From positions 358,966 through 422,965 of the forward strand of contig JAJEKB010000524.1 in the NCBI GenBank assembly GCA_022393335.1: 64,000 nt of DNA. The letters run 5' to 3'. Source of the DNA: Macrotrachela quadricornifera (taxonomy: Eukaryota > Rotifera > Eurotatoria > Philodinida > Philodinidae). The notes below the pieces were generated by a model, which was given only the letters and a program-made list of their open reading frames with translations, had not been told where the DNA came from and did no database searches. Every line of letters starts with the position of its first letter. Positions within the stretch are counted from its first letter, which is position 1. Shown in pieces: positions 1-12,167 of this stretch. The position numbers were made by a program, and so were the translations under genes.

Positions 1-439
1 CCTTTTTCATTTTCTTCCATAACATGAAATAATGGTTGATGCATATGTGGAAAAATAAATCGATTTGAATCATGTAATTGATCAATAACAAAAAAAAAAT
101 CACGTAAAGTTCTTCCAGCTACTCGAAGTATTTTACTAAAACCATATCTATAAAAATATTGAATAAAATTTGCACCAAATACTTCTAAATATGTATCGCG
201 TGTTCCATCATTTAAAATATCTGCCATACCTATTGAAATAAAAATTATTTTTTCTAATATTATACACAAATAAACTTACAATCACAAATATTTATTAGAA
301 GATTATCATCATATCGAGAATAAAAATCAAATGTTTCCGAAGGTAAATTAACGTCATTTACTATACGTTTCCACATTATTTGTCCGTATGAACGAAGAAT
401 ACAATCACGAATAGTATCCATAATAATACCGTATAACAT
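1..439 (-). CDS. H-NOX guanylate-cyclase-like protein, left paralog (5' part only)
   Basis: Partial gene read leftwards and cut by the window edge. Coding exon 1 is 439-280 and exon 2 is 229-1 (continuing); the intron has GTAAGT and a terminal AG. The start MLYGIIMDTIRD is collinear with the complete paralog at 3375-6333, and exon 1 is 160 nt in both. The H-NOX (heme NO/O2-binding) domain is recognisable: DGTRDTYLEVFGANF, then FFFVIDQLHDSNRF, where the His of QLHDS is the expected proximal heme ligand of soluble guanylate cyclases. The YxSxR heme-propionate motif and the cyclase domain would lie outside the window. The two copies are clearly diverged, so this is an old tandem duplication. Whether this copy keeps an active cyclase domain cannot be seen here. 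Confidence 0.78.
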
Positions 440-3374
440 TATTGTTTTTAGTCAAGAGTGAATAATACGATTGTCGATCAAATGAATGAATTTCCAATCT
501 ACAATAAATGATAAAAAAAAGAAAAACTTATGAAAATATTTTTGTGTTAATCTAATCAAAAGAAGAACGATAGATATGACTTGAGACATATTCAATTTTC
601 TCTTAGCATGCAATATATAGATAGAAGATATGGCAAAAAAAAGTATTGAATAATTTATCTCATGTCATACACATATTAAGTCACTTGTCACTTTTTTTAC
701 TTACAAAATATAAATTTTAATAATGTTTTCAAAATGAATTACTTTGTTGAATAGAAAAGAACAAAACTAATGAATATATCATGTATTATTTTGACATTTG
801 ATATTCAAGAAATATCTGTCGGATTGCTTACAACAAAATAATTTTACAATTTCATGCATTTGACATACATACTTGTAGTACAAAAGAAGATAAATAATTA
901 ACCTACACAGTATATGAATGACGAGCATAATAATAATAATAATACAATTGTGTGCTGAATAGAAATATATCTATAATATGAGTTTTACTCAAGTTTTCAT
1001 CTGTTCAAGTTTATAAGAAATTATAAAAACAATATCAGATAATAGTATTTCGGGCCATTCATTGAAAGAAAAACAAATTCTTTTAGCATATTGTAAGTTT
1101 TTAAAACTAATTTGGCAGTCAGAGTTGTAGAATTCGGAAATACCTTTCATAATTTGAACAAGAAAATATCGATAATGAGCGTTAAAACACATTTTCATTT
1201 TTGCATAAGACGACATTGATATCATTAGTATTTCGTTTTAGGAAATTTTTTTAAAAATTTGATCGAATATCAGAGGGTAATAGGGAAAAAATTATTTGAG
1301 AAGAAAACGAAGTTTGTTATATGATCTTGATGAGTGTAAAAATTTTATATGAAATGTGAAATAAGTTAGTATATTTTGTTATCACTATAATTCGAAGAAG
1401 AGTAAACCGTTTACTACAAAAATACTTTTTTTGGACGCACCGAGAAGAATAATACTCGAGAAAATTATACAATGGTTTGCATCGTTCGCTTATATTAGAG
1501 CTCTACAGGGTAAGACTTTTTCATACCCTATACCGTACCCTATAGATGTTCCACCCTAACCCTATCCCATCCTACTCTACGGTTTCTACATGTTGTTAGT
1601 CTTTAATATAAAGTTCTTTTCACTTTGCATTCAATTCTGATTGTTTCCAAAACATTGTACATTCCAATATTTTTTGAACAAATCGAGAACTCAAAAATAA
1701 TTAGCGGCTTTCGACTTTCATCATTATAGAGATGAGACTGACGCATTGGTTATCATAAGAATCAATAGTTTAGCTAAATTATTAAGCGATCAGCGCTTAT
1801 TTTAAACAAAAATACTATACTGATGCCATACGAAGTATCAAACTTTACATTTTTCTTAAATTTTCTAAAAATTGTGCAAAAATATGGTGCAGCGGGTGTG
1901 GAATTTCATCAACTAGCATCTAAGTATATTATGAATGTATACTCAGTGTACTTGTCTTGTTTCCTTCAAGAATGAATTGGGCTGACTCATATGTTTTTTT
2001 GGACTTTGATAGTCACCATTCGTAGAGGTATCAAAAATTAATTGGTAAACCATTCAAGTTAAAGGAAAAAGAATAGATAAAAATTCCAAACAGATACAAA
2101 ACAAAATTTTAATCTAGTCCTAATTTTTTTTCTCTGCCCTTGCCCTACTCTAACTTCCGATCCTCTCATCTTAGCCCTATTCTATCGCATACCTCTCCTA
2201 CCCTGCAGGACTCAAGCTTATATATCTGTTATCATAGATGTTTTAAATATAAAATGATTATCTGCTAATAAATTTTTCATTATTTTTTTTATTTTAAATA
2301 CGTGATAAAATTAGATAAAAAGAATGTTACAAGAAATAGTCTCGTCTTTAAAAAAAAAAGAATGATCGACTTAAGAATAAATATGTTCTTGTTACCGTCT
2401 GAATAAAAATTCAAGAAGAAAAAATATTAATTATCATTTTGTGAAGATGAGATCTATTGATTTTGTTTCTCTCAGTTAGAATTATCGTAAAAACAAGAAT
2501 AAATTACCGTTTGATCAAATTATTATAAATGAAAATTATTGTATTAATATTTCTTTAGGAATTATATTGAGTAGACAAGAAAAAAAAATGAAGTCTCATT
2601 CAAATTTTTGTCAAATGAACTTTCTCTATATTAGATTTCATCATATGTTCATTTTTTTGAAATATTTTTTATGTTTTAAACTAGATAAAATTTCAACATA
2701 TAGTTAGATTGTGTAACAGGTCAAGGAAAATGTACTTATTTGACAAAAAATACCAGTACAAACCAGAAAAACGTCTTTACTCTTCTAGAACCATTTAATA
2801 TATTTAAGTAGATGTGAATAAAAATATGTCATGACAGCATTTTGATGAATATAATAAAAATAATCAACTATAAATATTAATATGAGCAGAATAGAAATTA
2901 ATTTTTTTTTAAATTTATCTTATTTTTATCGAAAGCTGTGAGCATATGTTTCTCGTTTTTTTTTTCATCATCATATACTCAACAGAGTTAATAATGTGTC
3001 AATCAAGATTCTGTCATAATCATATTTCAATATGATAACCAAAAAAAGAAACTAATTTATTTCAATATATAAATAGTTTTATATTGATGTATAGATTAAA
3101 ATAATACGATTTATTCAATTAATAAACAAATTTGTAAAATTCCATTTTATTATAAATATCTTTAATTAAAATTAGAAATATATTGGAGAAGATCAATCTT
3201 TATTTAAAGCTATTTTATTAATAAAATAATAATACATCAGCATGACCTATTCATATTTATTACTAAAGTAACGAATACGAAATTTTAGTAATAAAAAACT
3301 CATTAATCTTACATAGTTCTACACGGAACTATGACAAATAATCAATAGATTTCTTTGAAAAAAATACAGAAAAA
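440..3374. other. Intergenic DNA between tandem H-NOX genes
   Basis: A+T-rich DNA with no reading frame I can assign. It must hold the promoter of the left H-NOX gene (right of 439) and the 3' flank of the right one (left of 3375). The only structured part is the pair of CCCTA-rich islands listed separately. Confidence 0.6.
1498..2216. repeat. Two CCCTA-rich islands with inverted ends
   Basis: Two short C-rich islands (about 1520-1580 and 2135-2210) made of degenerate CCCTA/CCCTAT units stand out from the A+T-rich surroundings. Their outer edges are imperfect inverted copies: AGCTCTACAGGGTAAG near 1500 and, on the minus strand, GAGTCCTGCAGGGTAGG near 2215. The whole could be a degenerate short mobile element or a minisatellite pair. 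I see no coding capacity and no clear target duplication. Confidence 0.35.
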
Positions 3375-6333
3375 TTAGAAGAATTTGCCACTAAATGGAC
3401 ATTTCATTACTTGTGTATTCTTATTAATCGGAGTTGTTGAAGATTTTTTATTTATACCTGTAAGCCAATATGTTGCATTCGTACTTCTTCCCTAAATTAA
3501 TTTATTAACAATATAAAATGCAATTATTCATATAAACTTACATTTATATCAGTCTGACCACGATATTCTATTATAAAACGATTATTTGCTACTAAATGAT
3601 GATATGCTGTTTGACTTATATGTATCCGATTAATCTAGATTGTTCAATGATTTGATAATATAAAAGATATAACTTCATTTACTTACATCTCCAGTAATCA
3701 TAATTTGTTTTGCCTATTATTAATTGAAAAATAATAAAAACAAAAAGAATAATAAATATTATAAACATACTGTACTAACTGCATCACCAAATATGCAATA
3801 TTGTAATTTTTGATCACCTACCATGCCACCAATTGCTCTACCAGTATGAAAACCTTCAATAGTAAAAAAATTAGTAAATCATTTTAATTATATTAATTAA
3901 ATTTTTTCGAATATCAAAATTATCTATCAATTAGAAAATAATTTAATCATGTAAAACAAAAAAAATAGCAATCAATCATTATTCTCTTTTTAATACTTAC
4001 CAATTTTAATACCAAATGGTTTATGTGTTATAGGATTAATAAGATGTTCGCTAGCATGTAATAATTCAAATGATAGATTAGCAATAATCTCTGTTGGATT
4101 TAGTCCAAATGGATTTTTCTCATTTTCATTATCATCATCATCATTATTAAATGTCATAGTTAATGACTAGAAAAGTAATATTAAATTTAATGTATTTTTT
4201 TTTTGATAATATTATCTACCAATATTGAATCCATATCATCTTGAATAATATTTGATCGATCATGTAAACCAGCAACAATCATATATGTTGCATCCATTTT
4301 TGTTTTTATTTTAAATACATCATATTTATCAGTAATATCATCAAATATATTAATGGCTTCATTAAGTAATCCAATAATTTGATTAGGTTTAAGATAAGTA
4401 GTTGACATTTTAAAATTCATTATATATGCAAACATAATTGTAATAAGAGGAAAAGACTAAGAAAATATAAGTAATAAATTTAATAAAGAAAATTCTAAAA
4501 AATAAAATATACTTCACAAAGTCTAAAACTTTGAATTCCTGATTGAATCATCGAAACAATATGTTTTGGTAATACTGCATAGAGTAAACTTTGACTTCGT
4601 TTACGATATTGAAGTAATTTATTTTTTATCTGTTGTGATTGTGTTACACATATTTTTTCCTACAAATGAAATAGAACATGTTTATTTTATACTATTTTTC
4701 TAACATATGATAGACATAAATAATTATATATTTTATTATAGATGAACTTTAATTCAGATACATTTTTAAAATTGATACAATATTAATTATATGTACCTTT
4801 TCAAGAATATCTTCCATTTCTCTCGTTTGACGCATACTAGTAATTAATAATTCACCTGTATTATCAAATAAATTTAAATCAGTTAAATGTAATCCAGCTG
4901 AAATTATATCATCTGCACTTTCTAAACTATAATATTTAATTGTTTGTTTAGTTTTATTTTGTATATATTTAATAAAAATAAAATTATTAAACTTACACAG
5001 GATGACATAAAAACATTAACATATTTTTATTTTGTATATATTTCATTTGTCCTTTTAATCGAATTCTACCGAATGGACCAGTATTTAATGGAAGTCGATT
5101 TTCCATCAAAAAGACAATATGTTGACCATAAGAAAAAATCTAAAAAGTATAGTAATATTATTTAAATAGAAAATAATGAAAATATACTTTATTCCATTCA
5201 ACATGAATATCAGGTCGAATAAGTCGAAAGACTTCATTAAGTGAACGTCCAATGAGAAAAATATCACATGGAAAAAGTTTTCTTATATTAGTACCCATAT
5301 GTAGAATATGTAATGTAGAATCCATAAGAATAGAAAAAGGAAATACCTAAAAATAAAATTTATCAATAGACAAATTATACAATTCGTCTTATATGTTAAT
5401 AAAAAAAACAGTGATCACTGATTGTTTATATTTAATTACTTAAAGAAAAAAAATGTTAATAAAAAAAAAAAAAGAAAATAACATAAATTAGTACAAAATT
5501 TTATTTACTTTAAAGAATGTTCGCCCAGTAAGATCAGGTAAAACTGGAAAATTAAATAGTCTTTGTTTTTGATATGATTTATTATCAAATTGTATCCATA
5601 AGACAACATGAGTATCTATATTTTATAATAGATAAATATCTTTGTAATATAAATGTAATTATAAACTTACGTTCTTTTGTAGACAAATCACTACGTACAT
5701 ATATTCGTATATTATTTTCATTAAAAATTGTCTTCGCTACACCTAAAAGACTACCAATAGCATAATGAGTGAAACCATGTCGTACACTTCTTAATATAAA
5801 AGTAATGAAATTTTTTTGATAGAATTTTAAAATATTTAAACATTTGTTTTATCTTTTATATACTTATATTCAATTGTTGCACCTGTATTATTTTCTTCAG
5901 TAAGATGAAATGTTGGATTTTTCATTTGTGGAAAAGTAAATCGATTTGAATCATGTAATTGATCAATAACAAAGAAAAATTCACGTAAAGTTTTTCCAGC
6001 TATTCGAAATAATTTATTATAACCAAAATTATTTAAATATCGAAAAAAATGTTGACCAAGAAATTTTAAATATGTATCTCGTGTTCCTTCATGTAAGATA
6101 TCGACTAAACCTATCAAAATAAATATTAAGTAAAAATCACTTCAAAAATCTATATATATATATAGAAACTTACATTCGCTTATATTTAACAATATTTTAT
6201 CACTATAATGTGTAAACAGATCAAAAGCATCTGATGGTAATTCAAGTTCGTGTACAATATGCTTCCATACATTTGGCCCATAGGATACCATAATACCATC
6301 GCGTGCACTATCCAATGTAATACCGTATAGCAT
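3375..6333 (-). CDS. H-NOX guanylate-cyclase-like protein with degenerate catalytic domain
   Basis: Complete gene, 14 coding exons: 6333-6174, 6110-5864, 5789-5671, 5615-5509, 5346-5188, 5139-4997, 4926-4797, 4659-4513, 4456-4220, 4166-4001, 3853-3771, 3713-3687, 3634-3542, 3491-3375 (644 aa). Domain order follows soluble guanylate cyclase beta chains: H-NOX (1-180) with His106 in QLHDS and Y135-x-S137-x-R139; an H-NOX-associated PAS-like part (FPFSILMDSTLH, RLKGQMKYI, HLTDLNLFD); a signalling helix ending LLYAVLPKHIV; and a class III cyclase fold (405-630; GFHTGRAIGG, QYCIFGDAVST). The cyclase fold has lost key residues: Tyr415 at the first metal Asp, Lys455 at the guanine-selecting Glu, and Ser565 and Gln569 at the catalytic Asn and Arg of FGDxVNxAxR. 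It is therefore likely a heme gas sensor without its own cyclase activity, perhaps a regulatory partner. Confidence 0.87.
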
Positions 6334-7464
6334 CTTCGAATAAAAAAGATATCTTTGGATTTTATCTATAAAGGATATTAATCAAATGAATCTTGTATAT
6401 TTTTATTTTTTTTTTCAGAAATTTTAAAAAGATTTCGAATACTATAGACTATGAATATAACTATACAATATATCACAATAAAATATCGATAAAAATTTTA
6501 AAATCTTCTTTTATTTTTCAAAATGTTTGAAGTATTTACTAATGGTCTCTGTTTTTGATACAGTTTAGCTACTATTCAACCAAGGTATCTTCTATAATAA
6601 AAGTACTTTACTTTCTCAGTGTTTTCAAGAATGTTTTTTTTCTATAAAATATGTGAAAACAAAAAAATAGTTAGATCATATACCATAACACAAGGGAAAG
6701 GTTTTCAATAGAGTCTACTAAATATGAAACAAATTCTTAGTAGTATTATATTATAATTTTTCTTTTATAAAATCTCAATAAAAGTAAATAAAAGATGAAA
6801 GATGAGTAAACATGCAAAATATTACATTATAACGAAAAGAACTGTCATAGAATAAACTTATTTATACAAGTTTTTTACTTGACTATATAATAGAATTTAT
6901 TCTTTATTTTTATTTTATATACGCACATAAGTACGTCTATTATGTATTAGAATAGTTTAATCTATCTTAAATTTCTTGTCAAGAAAATATATTTTCATAT
7001 TATCTTCCATTTTTGGAATTTGATACTTTTGTTATTTATTAGAAAGAAGAAAAGATTATTGTGTGAATCAATTCAATAATATGAAATAAGATTTCTTTCA
7101 ATGTAAATTTTGTTCTTATTGATACTTATTTATTACTTTTGATAATTATAATCATTGATTATTCCTATCGTTTATAAGTTATTTTAATCTTGAAATGGAA
7201 ATAGATGTTCACAAGCCCGCTATATAAAAGATACAATAGTTATTAGTTAATTAAAAACATATTCTGACATCCTTATATTGTATGTAAACAAAAATTCTTA
7301 TTTTTTATTATAAATTTTTTTTCTAGTTTGTCATTCTTTGTTTCTTTTCATAGTCAAACGAAATATAAAATAATATTCTACATGTTTTCTTAATATATTT
7401 TATATATTACGTTTATTTATAATTTTATTTGCGTATCGGACACTTTCATTTTATAGAAAATAAA

Positions 7465-7755
7465 CGAACTAATTTTTTAATCGTTGATAGAGGCGTGTTC
7501 AAGGTTTATATCTATAAAGATTTACTTAGACAGACCCTCTGTTAATTGTTGTTACTGATCTCAATAGAAAAAATTTCATTCTTTCACAGATTGAAAAAAC
7601 TAATATACAGTGAAGTAAAAATCCAATTGTCGAAAATAAAAATCAAATATCTCCATTACAGCTTGATTAAACGAGCTAATTTTTTTTATCAATGTTTAAG
7701 ATACGTTCAAGTTCTATATTCAGAAAGACATGCCTAGAGAAACCCTTCTCTACAC
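7465..7755. repeat. Degenerate direct repeat
   Basis: An 80-nt segment near 7465-7540 (CTAATTTTTTAATCGTTGAT, later GTTCAAGG, TATATCTATAAAGA and AGACAGACCCTCT) recurs in the same orientation near 7674-7755 in diverged form (CTAATTTTTTTTATCAATGT, GTTCAAGT, TATATTCAGAAAGA, AGAGAAACCCTTCT). No function is evident. Confidence 0.35.
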
Positions 7756-8029
7756 ATATCGTTGTCTTCCCCTGTGAATAAGTGAAATTTTTTCAGTTTA
7801 GGTCAATAGCGACACTTAACAAACGGACTCTCTATGCAGATGTTTATGGACATAAATCTTGAATATGCCTTTATTATTGATCAAAAAAATCAATTCATTT
7901 GCCTAGACTGTAATGAAGATATTCAATTTTTTTCGGTAAAGTGACTTTTGCATCATCTTGTCTAATGCTCCGCAACAACAAAAGAAAGCGTCTTATTCTC
8001 TTTTGAATCTATTATATTAGTTTAGACAT

Positions 8030-9866
8030 GATCAATTAAAGCGGAAATTAAGGAACCTTCCATGAGATCATTGAGAAACACGCCAGATATCGAAGCACTC
8101 ATCAAAAAAACATCATCGAAAACCCTCAAGTGCAAATTTTTAGCGCATTTAGATGAGCTGCTGAAAAGTTAGCTTGATTTTATTGTTGAACGCTCCCAAT
8201 TATATTAGAAAAGTATCATCAAAAATCGTTCGAATAAAGTAGAGATTTTTTCGATAACATTAAATTAATGAAACTCGTCGTATATTATATCAAAAGATAG
8301 AGCATTGAAAGTTGATTGAGATTTATTTTTCAAATATTGTCTAAAATTGATAATTTTTAGAATAAAAAATGTGTCAAGTATCTTCAGTATATTAGTTACC
8401 ATTCAATCATTTTAAAAACAACCATGCTGAATTTTATGTATGTTGTACAATTTTTTCTCCTCTAGAAAATGGAAAAAAAAGTTCCATACCGATCCGAAAT
8501 ATGGCAAACAATGTTGATCAACTAGATAACATTTATTGAAAATATTATTTTAAATATGTTTTTTGATGAGAAACAGAAGTTTTAGTAATTATACAGCATC
8601 TATAGTATGTTCCACATAGATACGACCTATTTTAATAAATATATGCTTAATTTAAACTAATTAATCAATAGTTATTGTTTTTATGAAGATAATGTCAATA
8701 ATGAGATCTTCGATTTTTGTCTATGATAAGCAAAAATACACTTTAATTCGAAAATCATAATCTACATATTCATTTCTTTTTTCTCAAATTAAATCCGTCT
8801 ATCTGATGTATGTATGGCTGCACATATATGTACTAGCAAATTGACGAGGAAAAAAATATATTTGTCGTATAGCTATGTGTTCGACTTCCGTCACTTTTCT
8901 CTATTGACAAAGAATAATATTGTTTACATAAGTGGAGATTTCCTGAGTAATGTCTCTTCTCTTCAAGTAGGATGGGCTCTACGTGCCGAAGAGCAGAAAT
9001 ACGGAAAAGATTTATCTTAGCGGTGACCAACAATTCTGCGTCTTTTATGAGGTAAGTAATCAACTATTTAAATAAAAGTTGATCTTCTAATAAAGTTTCA
9101 ATGGACACTAATCGACTTGTAAAGTGTTCTCATTTCTTTTGCATAATGTGATGCCTGACTATGATTAGCTAATCCATTTTCCTTCATAAATTACGATAAG
9201 ACTTAATTCATTAGTTCATATAGATCATATATTCATCAAAAAATATCATATCTATGTGAAACATACTATAGATGCTGTATAATTACTAAAACTTCTGTTT
9301 CTCATCAAAAGATATATTTACAATCATTTTTTCAATATATGTTGTCTAGTTGATCAGCGTTGTTTGCCATTTCCGGATCGATGTGGAACTTTTTTTTCCA
9401 TTTTCTAGAGGAGAAAAAATTGTACAATATATGCGGAATTTAACATGGTTTTTTTTTAAATGATCGAATGGTAACTGATATACTGAAGATACTTGACACA
9501 TTTTTTATTCTAAAAATTATCAATTTTAGGCAGTACTTGAGAAATAAATCTCAATCAACTTTCCATGCTCTATCCTTTGATATAATATACGACGAGTTTC
9601 ATTAATTTAATGTTATCGAAAAAATCTCTACTTTATTCGAATGATTTTTGATGATATTTTTCAAATATAATTGTGAGTGTTCAATAATAAAATCAAGCTA
9701 ACTTTTCAGAGCTCATCCAAATGCGCTAAAAATTTGGATTTGAGGGTTTTCGATGATGCTGAACAAGATGATAATATTAGATCAAAAATTTTTTTTGATG
9801 AATGCTTCAATATCTTGATGGTCTCATGTAGACTCTCTTAATAGCTTGTCTTCCAGTTTTCAATTA
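8030..9866. repeat. Long inverted repeat A (arms about 0.6 kb)
   Basis: The left arm (core 8047-8622, weaker to about 8700) is repeated in inverse orientation at 9249-9842 (weaker from about 9165 and out to 9866). Matching blocks include CTCCTCTAGAAAATGG at about 8458 against its complement at about 9400, AAACTCGTCGTATATTATAT at about 8270 against 9590, and GATACTTGACACATTTTTTA at 9489 against its complement in the left arm. The arms differ by scattered substitutions and short indels, so the structure is not recent. The spacer of about 0.5 kb carries only short unassigned frames. It is probably a fold-back-type mobile element or an old inverted duplication. Confidence 0.88.
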
Positions 9867-12167
9867 ATTTCTATATCATTAACGCCCTATAGGACATTAT
9901 ACATAGCTACTCTCACCTCTTCTCAGCTACTTCCTTATAAATCAACAGCAAATTATCACCTCGTGATTTACGTATCAAATAAATACCAGATATAGTATTG
10001 TAAATTTTAAGATTTTAGATTACAACTAAAGAAAGAACTTTGAAGAATACAATAAAATTTTGTATTTCTTTCCATTGTTATAAAGTTTCAACATATTAAT
10101 CACGTTCTATAATAGCTTCAAAATTCTATATATTTCTTCTTCTGATATATTCGATTGTCAATTCTGTCATTTATAAATCTCTTCGTTTTGATAGAATTCG
10201 AGTATATACAAATTTAATACAATATTATAGTTTCGTATTTTGATTGTGTAGAACCTACAATGAACTTTTCTATAATATTATATTATTATTTATGACTTAT
10301 TCAGAAAGTGTTGCAAAGTCTTTTATAATTTATGATAGAATCACTATCTCTTTCTAAATATTGTATGTAAAAGAATCTCAATGAACTGTTTGAATAAATT
10401 TTTTAATGCTTCTCACTGCCAATGGCAAAATAATCAGCAATGGTTAGACCTCTAAAAAATACTTGTGATAGCTCTGTCACTTAGAGAAATCTGATAATTT
10501 TCAAAAAGTCCACTTTCAAAAATTTTCTAAATTTCTATAATCTCTCAAATATTTAAAAATACTTTTCTGTGAGTTTATGTATTCTTGAAATAATGTTTTT
10601 TAACACTCTATTCTCTTCTTTTTTAAAAATTAGAATGATGAATTGTTTTTTATCTACACTAAATGAATTATTATCTGATATGAATGATATGTTGAGTTAT
10701 TTCTTCTTCTTAACCTTTTCAATCTTGCATGTCATTACGGTAGATAACATATAAAACGCAAAAGAAATATATTAAAAGTGAAAGAGTTAAACATCAACAA
10801 ATAGCTTTTCTTAAAATAGCATATCTTAATTGTTTTATCTCGTTCATTGTCCTCATTAGCTATATTTTATTTGATTATTTTTGAAGAATTATGTATAATC
10901 ACCGAAATATAAACCATTCTTTTGTTTTTTGAAAAACAAATCTTTTCATCTGCTATATTTCAGTTCAAAAAAATAAGAGATAAAAAAAATATCAATAAAT
11001 TAGATGAGAATAACATGCCAGAAGCTTTTATCTAAATAGCATATATCTGGAGGGTAACGTACCGAGACACATGAAATTCATTTTACTGATTTATATTTTG
11101 CGTTTTTTTTTCTAAAGTAAATAGTTGAATATTTTTCCATGTTATTTTTTTTTCCTTCTTCTCAAATAGCTTGAGATTGACCACATAAATATATAATCAA
11201 AACTAGTTTATCTAATACATTTTCTATATGTGCAAAATATATCAAAATAGAAATTATAATATATTATTGAAGATAATTATAATGAGTAAAAAGTTTTTGT
11301 GCAGTTAATTTTCCGATGAACATCTTTGTCTCTTAGGTTTAAATATAATATACCTTAATGGAATTTTTTGAAGGTTATTTCATATTGTATTTAGACTATT
11401 CTTATATTTTGAATTATTCATTCAGCATAAAGTGAAGATAAGAGAATAAATTTTTTTCTAGCTTTATTAATAAATCTTGACAAATTAAAAAGAAAGTTGT
11501 TAAAAATTAGTTGTTCAAGCTTAGTTCTTATTAGAAAATACTCTGAAAGTCATGTTTTTCTATTATATTTATTGATATATATATTTATAGCAAGCTGGAA
11601 TGAAAAAGTTGAGAAATGAAAAGAATAAATTAAAGAGTCAAAGAGAAGAAAAATGAAAAGATTATAATGACTTGAGTTAACAGGAAAAGAATGAGGAAAA
11701 CAATCTAGTAGAATGACAAAAAAAAGGATGCTATTTTAAAAAATTTTTCATCTCGACCATATTGACTATCACAACACTATTCATAAAGAAATATCATTTA
11801 ATTTCTTGAGTTTTTCTTTATATTTAGAAAACAAACTGAGATAGAAAGATTATTTTAACATATAATTGAGATCTTTGACAAGAATCACTTCATCTTTTGA
11901 TACTTATCCAGAATATAATAACCATACATTCAATTTATTTTTATTTTTTTCAATATTTTCTATTTATTTACATTCATTAAGTGATAGTCTATTGTTTAAT
12001 CGAGAATTTGTATTACAGGAAAAATTTTGACATACCTTTTAGATTATCAAAATCAAAAGGGCATGATAAAAAAAAGTCACTAAAGTAAAAATTTTCTTCT
12101 ATAAACAGCACTGGAATAAACATAAAGCAATGATCAACTATGTTTCAATGAATGTTGAAATATATAC

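Noticed and set aside
989..1225. 78-codon frame on the minus strand
   Set aside because: No family resemblance, no flanking exons, composition like the surrounding A+T-rich DNA.
8814..9063. Overlapping frames on both strands inside inverted repeat A
   Set aside because: Frames on both strands over the same bases and no recognisable domain; likely chance frames in the spacer.
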